8,814 bases of DNA from an uncultured Collinsella sp. (GTDB lineage: Bacteria; Actinomycetota; Coriobacteriia; Coriobacteriales; Coriobacteriaceae). Below are positions 1-8,433 of the stretch, piece after piece; the first letter of the stretch is position 1, and the number at the start of each line of letters is the position of its first letter. The notes beneath the pieces were generated by a model. It was not told where the DNA came from. It was given only the letters and a program-made list of their open reading frames with translations, and did not search any database. Made by a program: the position numbers and the translations under genes. The stretch is from contig UQZI01000080.1 in assembly GCA_900545555.1 (NCBI GenBank), positions 1 to 8,814 of the forward strand. The letters run 5' to 3'.

Positions 1-17
1 GAGCACTTAATGTGCTC
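1..17. repeat. Perfect 6-bp dyad at window edge
   Basis: GAGCAC and GTGCTC flank the 5-base loop TTAAT. The hairpin lies about 80 bases past the stop of the minus-strand PFL-family gene and could be its terminator or belong to the next gene. The bases that would show a U-run on the minus strand fall outside the window, so its role is undecided. Confidence 0.35.
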
Positions 18-96
18 TCCGTGCGAGTCAGGACTGTCCGAGCAGGCGACCTTATATATTTGCCCTCCCCGGGGCTCCCGCACCAGTCCCCCTCAG

Positions 97-1461
97 CTAG
101 TTCTTGAGCGAGTTCAGCGGCGCCGGGAAGCGTCCGCCACGGTGGGCGAGCACGGTGCCGGCGTTGGGGTTCACCGGCATGATGGGCGCACGGCCGAACA
201 GACCGCCGTACTCAACGCAGTCGCCCACGCCCTTGCCGATAGCGGGAATCACGCGCACGGCCGTGGTCTTATTGTTGATGACGCCGATGGCCATCTCGTC
301 GGCGATAATGCCGGCGATGGTCTCGACCGGGGTGTCGCCGGGGATGGCGATCATGTCCAGGCCAACGGAACACACGCAGGTCATGGCCTCGAGCTTCTCG
401 AGCGAAAGTGCGCCGGCCTCGACGGCAGCAATCATGCCGGCGTCCTCGGACACGGGAATAAAGGCGCCCGAGAGACCGCCCACGCTGGAGCTGGCCATGA
501 CGCCGCCCTTCTTGACAGCATCGTTGAGCATGGCGAGCGCGCAGGTCGTGCCGGGGCCACCGCAGGTGCCCACGCCGATGATCTCGAGGATGCGTGCAAC
601 GGAGTCGCCGATGGCGGGCGTGGGAGCCAGCGACAGGTCGACAATGCCCTTCTCGACACCCAGGCGATGGGCAGCCTCGCGGCTCATGAGCTCGCCGGCA
701 CGGGTGATCTTAAAGGCGGTCTGCTTAATCTTCTCGGCGACTTCCATCATTGATGCGGAGTCGGGCAGCGTCTCCAGGGCTGCAGCCATAACGCCGGGGC
801 CCGAGACGCCTACGTTGATGACGGCGTCGGCCTCGCCACCGCCGTGGACGGCGCCCGCCATAAACGGGGAGTCCTCGACCATGTTGGCAAAGCAGACAAA
901 CTTGGAGGCGCCAACGGAATCCTCGTCTGCCGTAAGCTTAGCGGCATCGATGATGGTCTGAGCCGCCATGAGCACGGCGTCCATGTTGATGCCGGCACGC
1001 AGACTGGCGACGTTGACGCTGGAGCAGACGCGGCTGGTGGTGGCGAGCGCCTGGGGGATGGACTGGATGACGCGGCGGTCGGCGTCGCCGATGCCCTTCT
1101 GGACGAGTGCGGAGAAGCCGCCCAGGTAATCGATGCCGAGCGTCTCGGCCGCGCGGTCGAGGGCATGCGCGATGGGGGTGAGGTCCTCATCCTTGCAGCA
1201 CGCGGCGATCTGCGCCACCGGGGTGACGGAAACGCGCTTGTTGACGATGGGGATACCGTACTCGCGCTCGAGGTTCTCGGCGGTCTCGACCAGGTGCTCA
1301 GCCGTGTGCGTCACGTGGTCGTAGATCTTCGTGCACATGCGGTCGAGGTTCTCGTCACCGCAACCCATGAGCGAAACACCCATGGTGATGGTCCTGATGT
1401 CGAGGTTCTGCTCCTCAACCATGCCGCGGGTTTCCGCGATTTCTGCGGGCGTGATCGCCAT
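97..1461 (-). CDS. PFL family protein (UPF0210/DUF711)
   Basis: This 454-residue protein matches the usual length of the UPF0210/DUF711 family, called PFL family by database convention; its biochemical role is not established. Visible family-like glycine-rich blocks are GVSLMGCGDENLDRMC (residues 28-43), SSVNVASLRAGINMDAV (147-163), GVSGPGVM (218-225), GVGTCGGPGTTCALAMLND (296-314) and SSSVGGLSGAFIPVSEDAG (324-342). There is no signal peptide or membrane segment, so it should be cytosolic. The start at 1461 is preferred over the in-frame ATG at 1518 because AGGAG lies 7 nt upstream and the family begins close to this methionine; the longer start would also lie inside a strong hairpin. It is the gene after metH on the same strand, but a 108-base gap with a hairpin suggests its own transcription unit. 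In many bacteria this family sits beside a small ACT-domain protein; none is seen upstream here, and the downstream side is outside the window. It is not a glycyl-radical pyruvate formate-lyase. Family assignment is confident, function is not. Confidence 0.93.
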   Translation of the reverse strand: MAITPAEIAETRGMVEEQNLDIRTITMGVSLMGCGDENLDRMCTKIYDHVTHTAEHLVETAENLEREYGIPIVNKRVSVTPVAQIAACCKDEDLTPIAHALDRAAETLGIDYLGGFSALVQKGIGDADRRVIQSIPQALATTSRVCSSVNVASLRAGINMDAVLMAAQTIIDAAKLTADEDSVGASKFVCFANMVEDSPFMAGAVHGGGEADAVINVGVSGPGVMAAALETLPDSASMMEVAEKIKQTAFKITRAGELMSREAAHRLGVEKGIVDLSLAPTPAIGDSVARILEIIGVGTCGGPGTTCALAMLNDAVKKGGVMASSSVGGLSGAFIPVSEDAGMIAAVEAGALSLEKLEAMTCVCSVGLDMIAIPGDTPVETIAGIIADEMAIGVINNKTTAVRVIPAIGKGVGDCVEYGGLFGRAPIMPVNPNAGTVLAHRGGRFPAPLNSLKN

Positions 1462-1468
1462 CCTTGCG

Positions 1469-1473
1469 CTCCT
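1469..1473 (-). promoter_or_regulatory. Ribosome binding site fixing the PFL-family start
   Basis: The minus strand reads AGGAG followed by 7 nt and ATG (1461-1459). The upstream in-frame ATG at 1518 has no such motif, so this site decides the start. Confidence 0.75.
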
Positions 1474-1506
1474 ATCTGCCAAAACGAGCATAGTCTTATC
1501 TATTCT

Positions 1507-1544
1507 AACGTGCCGCACGTGCCAAGTGGCGCGTGCGGCACGTT
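1507..1544 (-). terminator. Long hairpin between metH and the PFL-family gene
   Basis: The 13-base arms AACGTGCCGCACG (1507-1519) and CGTGCGGCACGTT (1532-1544) are perfectly complementary. The interior adds GCC/GGC around an AAGT loop, giving 17 arm positions with one non-Watson-Crick pair. It lies 25 bases beyond the metH stop codon, so it probably ends the metF operon transcript. On the minus strand the stem is followed by AGAATAGAT rather than a U-run, so a textbook intrinsic terminator is not shown. The plus strand does have a short T4 run after the stem. An mRNA-stabilising or processing hairpin is an alternative. Confidence 0.5.
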
Positions 1545-1569
1545 TTGGTGCTCGGTTGTTTCCGTTGTG

Positions 1570-4128
1570 TTACTGCCCAAAGACCTCTTCGGCGATACGA
1601 GCGCTTTCGGCGGCGTCCTTGGCGTAGTAGTCCGCACCGATCTGCTTGGCGTATTCGGGGGTGAGCACGGCGCCGCCCACGATGATCTTGACGCCCGGCA
1701 CCTCGGCATGAAGCAGCTTGATGGTCTCCTCCATGGCGACGACCGTGGTAGTCATAAGCGCCGAGAGGCCGACGAGTTTGATATCGCGCTCCTTGACGGT
1801 CTTGAGTACCTCCTGCGGGTCGACGTCGCGGCCTAGGTCAAAGACGGTATAGCCGTAGTTGTCGAGCAGCATTTTGACGATGTTCTTGCCAATATCGTGG
1901 ATGTCGCCCTTGACGGTGGCCACGCAGATTTTGCCCTTGTCGGCAATCTCGCCGGCGGGCATCAGGCGCTTGATGGTGTCGAAGCCCACGCGTGCGGCCT
2001 CGGCCGAGGCCATGAGCTGCGGCAAGAAGAACTTGCCCTGGTCAAAGAGGACGCCCACCTCGTCGAGGGCGGGGATAAAGTGGTTGTTGATAAGGTCCAT
2101 GGCGTCGTGGTCTGCCAGCAGACGCTCGGTCTCGGCAGCGATCTCGCCTTTGCGGCCCGAGACGACCATGCGACGGATCGGGTCGTCGTTGCCGTCGGTG
2201 CCGGCGGTGCCAGCAGCGGGCGCGGCATCACTCGATGCGGCCTGAGCTGCTGCCGGGTTTGCGGCGATCTTATACGGATCGGTCCAGCCGGCGTAGCGCT
2301 CGATGTATCCGGTCGAGCCCTCGTCCTCAACGCTCAGGACGCGATAGCTGTAGACGGTGTCCATAAAGCGCTTGGAGCCCGGGTTCATGATGGGGGCATC
2401 GAGGCCCGCGCCAAAGGCGGCGGCCAAAAAGACCGAACCCAGCAGCGGGCGAGCGGGCAGGCCAAAGCTGATGTTCGACACGCCGAGCGCGCATTTGACG
2501 CCCAGGCGCTCCTTGCACAGGGACATGGCGCGCAGGATCTGCTCGGCCTGGCGTTGATTGGTCGAGGCGGTCATGACCAGGCAGTCGATGAGGATGCGGT
2601 CCGGTCCGATGCCGTAGCGGGCAGCCTCGGCCACGATGCGCTCGGCGATGGCGAAGCGGGCCTCGGCGGTATCAGGGATGCCGCCTTCGTCGAGCGTAAG
2701 GCCGACAACGTTGGTGCCGTAGTGGGCGACCAGCGGAAAGATCTCATCCATGATCTGCTGCTTGCCATTGACCGAGTTGATGATGGGCTTGCCGGCGTAG
2801 CGGCGCACGGCGGCCTCGACGGCCGCGGGGTCGGTGGAGTCGATCTGCAGCGGCAACAGCGTGGAGCCCTGGAGCTGCTCGGTCGCCTGTTGGATGATCT
2901 TGACCTCGTCGATCTCGGGCAGGCCTACGTTGACGTCCAGGATGTCGGCGCCCTGTTCCTGCTGGCTGATGCCCTGGCTCACGACGTAGTCTAGGTCGCC
3001 GTCGCGCAGGGCCTGTTGCAGGCGCTTTTTGCCGGTGGGATTGATGCGCTCGCCGATGACGGCGATCTTGTGGCCGTCACAGGGAAGGTCCACGACCGTC
3101 TGGGCGCTCGTGACCGACATACTGGGCTTGCGGTGACGTGGGCTGGGCGTGTGGTTGTCGATGAGGGTGCGAAGTGCCGCCATGTGCGTGGGCGTGGTGC
3201 CACAGCAGCCACCCACGACGCTCACGCCGTCCTCAATCATGCCGGCGACGGCCTCGGCGTATTCGGGTGCCTGGATGTCAAAGACGGTATTGCCGTCATC
3301 GTCCACGCGGGGCAGTCCCGCATTGGCCTGCACCATAACGGGCTTGTCGGTAACGGTGAGCATGCGTGCGGCGAGCCCTCGGAGCTCGGCCGGTCCCTGG
3401 CTGCAGTTGATGCCTAAAACGTCGGCGCCGATGGCGTCGAGCGTGACGGCGGCCACCTCGGGACTCGTGCCCAGGAACGTGCGACCGTCTTCCTCAAAGG
3501 TCATGGTGGCAAAGACGGGCAGGTCAGAATTCTCGCGGCAGGCGAGGACTGCCGCCTTGATCTCGGCAAGATCGGTCATGGTCTCGATAATAAAGAGGTC
3601 GACGCCCGCAGCGACGCCGGCGCGCACCTCCTCGGCAAAAAGGTCGTAGGCCTCGTCAAAGCTGAGGGTGCCCAGGGGGCGCAGCAGGGCGCCGATGGGG
3701 CCGATGTCGCCGGCGACGTAGCGGGCGCCGGCCGCGCGGGCGCAGGCGACAGCGGTGGCAAAGACATCGGCCACGGTGGCGGCGCCGTCGAGCTTGTGGG
3801 CGTTGGCACCAAAGGTGTTAGCGGTAATCACGTCGCAGCCGGCCTCGACATATTGACGCTGGATATCAGTGATAACCTGGGGCTCCTCAAAGTTGAGCAG
3901 CTCGGGCAGGGCGCCCGCCTTCATGCCGGCGGCCTGCAACATGGTGCCCATGCCGCCGTCGAACAGCAGATGCCCCGTGCCCTCGATGGCCGCACGCAGG
4001 CGATCGTCCTTAATGCGCAGATCGTCGATCGTGCGCGTCTTGTACGTGGCACCGTTGCGACGTGCGGCATCAACGGGTGCCGCCAATGCAGTGCCGTCAG
4101 AATCATGAGTGATAAGCGGAGTAAACAT
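1570..4128 (-). CDS. metH: Cobalamin-dependent methionine synthase, short form
   Basis: Transfers the methyl group of methyl-THF through cobalamin to homocysteine, giving methionine and THF; cytosolic. The 852 residues contain, in order: an extension without recognised domain (1-48); a homocysteine S-methyltransferase barrel (about 50-325) with FDGGMGTMLQ (56-65) and zinc ligands in NCSQG (C242) and GGCCG (C308, C309); a pterin-binding barrel (about 352-610) opening with IGERINPTGKK (358-368); an Ala-rich linker (about 622-648); the B12 cap (about 649-730); and a Rossmann B12-binding domain (about 732-852) with DIHDIG (742-747), whose H744 would be the lower cobalt ligand. It ends there, so the C-terminal AdoMet-binding reactivation domain of E. 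coli MetH (1227 aa) is absent; the gene immediately upstream supplies it. The start at 4128 has AGGAG 6 nt upstream, and the next internal Met is residue 60 inside the catalytic barrel. It is the last gene of the metF operon, 9 bases after the preceding stop. Confidence 0.97.
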   Translation of the reverse strand: MFTPLITHDSDGTALAAPVDAARRNGATYKTRTIDDLRIKDDRLRAAIEGTGHLLFDGGMGTMLQAAGMKAGALPELLNFEEPQVITDIQRQYVEAGCDVITANTFGANAHKLDGAATVADVFATAVACARAAGARYVAGDIGPIGALLRPLGTLSFDEAYDLFAEEVRAGVAAGVDLFIIETMTDLAEIKAAVLACRENSDLPVFATMTFEEDGRTFLGTSPEVAAVTLDAIGADVLGINCSQGPAELRGLAARMLTVTDKPVMVQANAGLPRVDDDGNTVFDIQAPEYAEAVAGMIEDGVSVVGGCCGTTPTHMAALRTLIDNHTPSPRHRKPSMSVTSAQTVVDLPCDGHKIAVIGERINPTGKKRLQQALRDGDLDYVVSQGISQQEQGADILDVNVGLPEIDEVKIIQQATEQLQGSTLLPLQIDSTDPAAVEAAVRRYAGKPIINSVNGKQQIMDEIFPLVAHYGTNVVGLTLDEGGIPDTAEARFAIAERIVAEAARYGIGPDRILIDCLVMTASTNQRQAEQILRAMSLCKERLGVKCALGVSNISFGLPARPLLGSVFLAAAFGAGLDAPIMNPGSKRFMDTVYSYRVLSVEDEGSTGYIERYAGWTDPYKIAANPAAAQAASSDAAPAAGTAGTDGNDDPIRRMVVSGRKGEIAAETERLLADHDAMDLINNHFIPALDEVGVLFDQGKFFLPQLMASAEAARVGFDTIKRLMPAGEIADKGKICVATVKGDIHDIGKNIVKMLLDNYGYTVFDLGRDVDPQEVLKTVKERDIKLVGLSALMTTTVVAMEETIKLLHAEVPGVKIIVGGAVLTPEYAKQIGADYYAKDAAESARIAEEVFGQ

Positions 4129-4134
4129 CGAGGG

Positions 4135-4139
4135 CTCCT
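4135..4139 (-). promoter_or_regulatory. metH ribosome binding site overlapping the upstream stop
   Basis: AGGAG on the minus strand, 6 nt before the metH ATG, overlaps the TAG stop (4140-4138) of the reactivation-protein gene. Ribosomes finishing the upstream gene would open this site, which suggests translational coupling. Confidence 0.75.
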
Positions 4140-4926
4140 AATGGCTGGAATAGCAGGTGGTGTGGGCGGCGCGGAAGCGACAGTGCTCGCGCATGCGGCA
4201 GATATTGCAGGTGGGGCGGCTCTGGGCGTCGTGGACCTCGCCGTCGAACAGACCGATCACCGCGGTCACGCTCTTGGTGGGCATGAGCAGGCTGGTGGGC
4301 GTGACGGTAAGCCCGATGAGCCGCGTGGCGTTGAGCGCGTCCACGATTGAGCGCTGTGCCGTAAGCGGGCAGTCGCCGTAGCCGGGACTGAAGCGCCAGT
4401 TGCCGGCGAGTCCGTGTGCGGCGGCCGCAGCCTTGACCTGCTGGTCCATCTGCTCAACGGCGGCTTCTACATAGGCAGAGCATGCGGCGTCGAGCACGGC
4501 TCCCTCCAGGGGCTGCTGGGCTCCCGTGGTGCGCAGGCGACGCTCGGCGTCCATGCCGAGGGTGCATGCCATGAGCGCGGCAAAGCGGGCGTCTTTGAGA
4601 TGTCGATAGATATCGCGACCTCGCAGCTCAACGTTGGTGCCGACCAAGCGAATGCAAGGCTCACTTTGTTCGTCCACGCCCGTGGCATCGACGGCAAACA
4701 CGCGGCGCACGCCACGGGGCTCAATGTCCAGTTCCAGGCGCTCAACGACAAGCTCAATTCGACGTGACAGCTCGGGCTCAATTTGCTGGCCGCCGTAGCC
4801 CAGATAACGCAACATCTCGGCACGGTCGACACGGGGATGGTGGGCTGCATCGATACGGTAGAGCGCCGGCGACGCAAGGTCGGCCGGCACTTCAACAACG
4901 GTTGTATCGACGTGCGGTTTATCCAT
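4138..4926 (-). CDS. Stand-alone methionine synthase reactivation protein
   Basis: A 262-residue protein corresponding to the AdoMet-binding reactivation domain of MetH (Met_synt_B12 type). It should bind S-adenosylmethionine and remethylate MetH cobalamin that has oxidised to cob(II)alamin, with electrons from a flavodoxin- or ferredoxin-like donor. The diagnostic segment is RFSPGYGDCPL (178-188), matching the RPAPGYPACPD region of E. coli MetH, followed by SLLMPTKSVTAVIGL (212-226), which matches the AdoMet-domain core. The N-terminal ~45 residues contain YLGYGGQ (41-47). After the domain comes a cysteine tail, C240-x2-C243-x5-C249, plus C258, which looks like a metal or Fe-S site. Its ATG shares one base with the metF TAA stop. 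A weak GGAG lies 11 nt upstream, so translation probably relies on coupling to metF. It precedes metH by 9 bases, and that MetH lacks this domain, which strongly supports the assignment. Split arrangements of this kind are known, for example in Thermotoga. Confidence 0.9.
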   Translation of the reverse strand: MDKPHVDTTVVEVPADLASPALYRIDAAHHPRVDRAEMLRYLGYGGQQIEPELSRRIELVVERLELDIEPRGVRRVFAVDATGVDEQSEPCIRLVGTNVELRGRDIYRHLKDARFAALMACTLGMDAERRLRTTGAQQPLEGAVLDAACSAYVEAAVEQMDQQVKAAAAAHGLAGNWRFSPGYGDCPLTAQRSIVDALNATRLIGLTVTPTSLLMPTKSVTAVIGLFDGEVHDAQSRPTCNICRMREHCRFRAAHTTCYSSH

Positions 4927-5798
4927 TACCCCAGGCGCTCCATAATGGTCGCGGCGATTGCAGGACGGTTCATAGTGTACAGGTGCAGACCGTCGGCACC
5001 GTGCTCCTTAAGGTCGCAAAGCTGACGAGCAGCATAATCTACACCGGCAGCCTGCAGGCTCTCGGGGTCGTTCTCGTACTTGGCGAGGATCTTGATGACG
5101 GGGGAGGGCAGCGACGCGCCGCACATAAAGACCATGCGGCTGATCTGCGACTTGCCCATAAATGGCATGATGCCCGCGGTAATGGGCACGGTGATGCCGG
5201 CCCTGTCGGCGAGCTCGCGGAAGCGATAGAAGCACTCGTTATCAAAGAAGAGCTGCGTCACAAAGAAGCTTGCGCCGGCGTCCTGCTTTTGCTTGAGGTA
5301 TTCGACCGAGAGGTTGAGATCCTCACAGGCAATGTGGCCCTCGGGGTAGGCCGCGGCGCCCACGCAAAAGCCGGCGTCGATGAGCTCGGGGATGAGGTCG
5401 CGGGCGTAGGCGTAGTCGGAGGCGGGCTTGTCGTCCTCGGTCGCGCCGGCAGGGAGATCTCCACGCAGGGCCAGGATGTTTTCCACGCCGGCGGTGCGAT
5501 ACTCGTCGATCTTGGCGGCGATATCGGCGTGCGACCGGCCCACGCAGGTAAGGTGCGCCACCGAGGGTGTATCGAATTCGCTCGTAATCATATGCGCGAT
5601 GGGGGCGGTGGTGGCACCGTTGCCCGAGCCGCCGGCCGAGCAAGTAACTGAGACAAAGCTCGGCGAAAGCTTGCACAGGTTGCCCGCCACCTCGCGAGCC
5701 GTGTCGAGGGTAAGCTCGCCCTTGGGCGGGAACATCTCAAACGAAACGGGTGCGGTGCCCTGGGATGCTGCCTGCTTAAAAACCTCGTCGACGCGCAT
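4926..5798 (-). CDS. metF: 5,10-methylenetetrahydrofolate reductase
   Basis: Flavoprotein that reduces 5,10-methylene-THF to 5-methyl-THF, the methyl donor for the MetH of the same operon. The 290 residues match the bacterial single-domain MetF barrel. Motifs in order are SFEMFPPKG (19-27) with the catalytic-type Glu, VTCSAGGSGN (51-60), AHLTCVG (81-87), ILALRGDLP (108-116) whose Asp corresponds to the flavin-interacting Asp, AAAYPEGH (148-155), TQLFFD (181-186), GIMP (209-212) and the C-terminal LHLYTMNR (271-278). The start at 5798 has AGGAG 6 nt upstream. It is the first gene of the operon, and its stop overlaps the next start by one base. Its leader holds several dyads that may carry regulation. 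No MetV-like zinc partner gene is seen in the window, so the electron donor (NADH or ferredoxin) cannot be read from context. Confidence 0.96.
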   Translation of the reverse strand: MRVDEVFKQAASQGTAPVSFEMFPPKGELTLDTAREVAGNLCKLSPSFVSVTCSAGGSGNGATTAPIAHMITSEFDTPSVAHLTCVGRSHADIAAKIDEYRTAGVENILALRGDLPAGATEDDKPASDYAYARDLIPELIDAGFCVGAAAYPEGHIACEDLNLSVEYLKQKQDAGASFFVTQLFFDNECFYRFRELADRAGITVPITAGIMPFMGKSQISRMVFMCGASLPSPVIKILAKYENDPESLQAAGVDYAARQLCDLKEHGADGLHLYTMNRPAIAATIMERLG

Positions 5799-5804
5799 AT
5801 CGTG

Positions 5805-5809
5805 CTCCT
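5805..5809 (-). promoter_or_regulatory. metF ribosome binding site
   Basis: AGGAG on the minus strand, 6 nt before the metF ATG. It lies 10 bases beyond the closing stem of the folded leader (5820-5887), close enough for that fold to influence access to the site. Confidence 0.7.
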
Positions 5810-5819
5810 TTAGATACTT

Positions 5820-5887
5820 AAATAGCGTGATGTGTTGTAAGGATTCTACAGCACCACTGTGTCACGGTGGAGTTTCACTCGCTATTT
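5820..5887 (-). promoter_or_regulatory. Putative multi-hairpin leader of the metF operon
   Basis: On the minus strand AAATAGCG (5887-5880) can pair with CGCTATTT (5827-5820), closing a 68-base domain just before the metF SD. Inside are three small hairpins: AGT-GAA-ACT, CACC with GGTG around a 10-base loop, and TGCTGTA with TACAACA around GAATCCT (6 of 7 pairs). The result is a four-way junction. I do not see the SAM-I core, a B12 box or THF-riboswitch consensus. It may be a regulatory RNA of unknown class, an operator, or a chance fold; the inner stems are short. Confidence 0.35.
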
Positions 5888-5932
5888 GGGGATACCAATC
5901 GAAAATGCTTTGCTATCGGCATTTCCTATAAC

Positions 5933-6020
5933 AGGGCGGTCAATCTAGGATGGGGCTATAAAGACTGGTATCTGATGCAAAATACCAGTTAATAGAGCCC
6001 CATCCCAAATTGACTACCCT
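5933..6020. repeat. 88-bp symmetric foldback between metF and glnN
   Basis: Four pairs of complementary arms share exactly one centre (between 5976 and 5977): AGGG/CCCT (5933-5936, 6017-6020), GTCAAT/ATTGAC (5939-5944, 6009-6014), GGATGGGGCT/AGCCCCATCC (5948-5957, 5996-6005) and ACTGGTAT/ATACCAGT (5964-5971, 5982-5989). The gaps between arms are equal on both sides (2, 3 and 6 bases), with a 10-base centre. Several gap positions also pair, and on the minus strand most outer-gap mismatches become G-U pairs, giving a nearly continuous outer helix of 25 positions. There is no U-run on either side, so it is not an intrinsic terminator. It could be a degenerate palindromic element, a nested operator or a structured RNA in the metF leader. 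A gene-free stretch (5799-6225) surrounds it. Confidence 0.8.
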
Positions 6021-6101
6021 TAAACCATGGGGAAAGGTCTGCAATTTATACAGTTGATTGGCTGTTGAGGGTGGCAACGCCGCCGCGATGCGGTAACCTC
6101 A

Positions 6102-6129
6102 TTGATTGGTTTCGCGACAGCAACATAAC
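6102..6129 (+). promoter_or_regulatory. glnN: Weak candidate promoter for glnN
   Basis: TTGATT (6102-6107) and CATAAC (6124-6129) with a 16-base spacer each match 4 of 6 consensus sigma-70 positions and lie about 96 bases before the glnN ATG. Other weak matches exist in the region, so this is only a candidate. Confidence 0.2.
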
Positions 6130-6146
6130 GGTAATGTTGCGGAAAC
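6109..6146 (+). promoter_or_regulatory. Dyad and 11-bp periodic sites upstream of glnN
   Basis: GCAACAT (6120-6126) and ATGTTGC (6134-6140) form a perfect 7-bp dyad around AACGGTA. The same stretch also reads GTTTC (6109), GCAAC (6120), GTAAT (6131), GAAAC (6142), each 11 bases apart. This resembles the GTnAC-n6-GnAAC layout known for actinobacterial OmpR-type GlnR boxes, with mismatches in GTTTC and GTAAT. The position before a glutamine synthetase gene is apt, but the motif is degenerate and could match by chance. Confidence 0.25.
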
Positions 6147-6185
6147 ACGGCGAGTCTAAGCTATGACTCGTTCGTTAGTAATCAA

Positions 6186-6204
6186 CACCGCTTCTCACGC
6201 GGTG
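6186..6204 (+). promoter_or_regulatory. Small hairpin just before the glnN ribosome binding site
   Basis: CACCGC (6186-6191) and GCGGTG (6199-6204) form a perfect 6-bp stem with a 7-base loop, ending 8 bases before the AAGGGAG motif. It may keep the 5' UTR open or stabilise it; no regulator can be named. Confidence 0.35.
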
Positions 6205-6212
6205 CCGATACG

Positions 6213-6219
6213 AAGGGAG
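6213..6219 (+). promoter_or_regulatory. Ribosome binding site fixing the glnN start
   Basis: AAGGGAG lies 6 nt before ATG at 6226. The in-frame ATG at 6163 lacks a comparable site, so the shorter protein is preferred. Confidence 0.75.
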
Positions 6220-6225
6220 TTCCGT

Positions 6226-8313
<2,088 letters not shown>

Positions 8314-8340
8314 GACTGGGACAACATACCGTCACGGTTG

Positions 8341-8377
8341 AAAGCCGGGGCCCGCATCGCGCGGACCCCGGCTTTTT
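8341..8377 (+). terminator. Intrinsic terminator of glnN
   Basis: AAAGCCGGGG (8341-8350) pairs with CCCCGGCTTT (8366-8375). An inner CCGC/GCGG stem surrounds ATCGC, and a T5 run (8373-8377) ends the stem. It starts 27 bases past the glnN stop and is a strong rho-independent signal. Confidence 0.93.
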
Positions 8378-8433
8378 GTTTGTGAAGGACGCTTTGGAGT
8401 CCGTTTTGCGACTGATTCGCCCACGCAATAAGG

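Noticed and set aside
1462..1518. Upstream in-frame ATG extending the PFL-family protein by 19 residues
   Set aside because: It begins inside the 1507-1544 hairpin, lacks an SD, and the internal ATG at 1461 has a good AGGAG.
844..2994. Plus-strand ORFs of 330 and 365 aa over the PFL gene and metH
   Set aside because: Antisense shadows with Asp/Gly/His/Val-rich composition and no recognisable domain; the first even crosses the intergenic hairpin.
5875..5922. 15-codon ORF (MPIAKHFRLVSPNSE) in the metF leader, minus strand
   Set aside because: It has no methionine run or other attenuator logic and a poorly spaced SD-like AGGA only 1 nt from the ATG, so it is probably chance.
5799..6020. Known SAM or cobalamin riboswitch upstream of metF
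   Set aside because: I could not find the B12-box consensus or the SAM-I core motifs on the minus strand; only unclassified stems are visible.
5927..6026. Target-site duplication flanking the 88-bp foldback
   Set aside because: TAAC on the left and TAAAC on the right are only loosely alike and too short to count as a duplication.
6163..6225. Upstream in-frame ATG extending glutamine synthetase by 21 residues
   Set aside because: No SD before it, the extra residues lack family character, and it would include the CACCGC/GCGGTG hairpin and the real SD.
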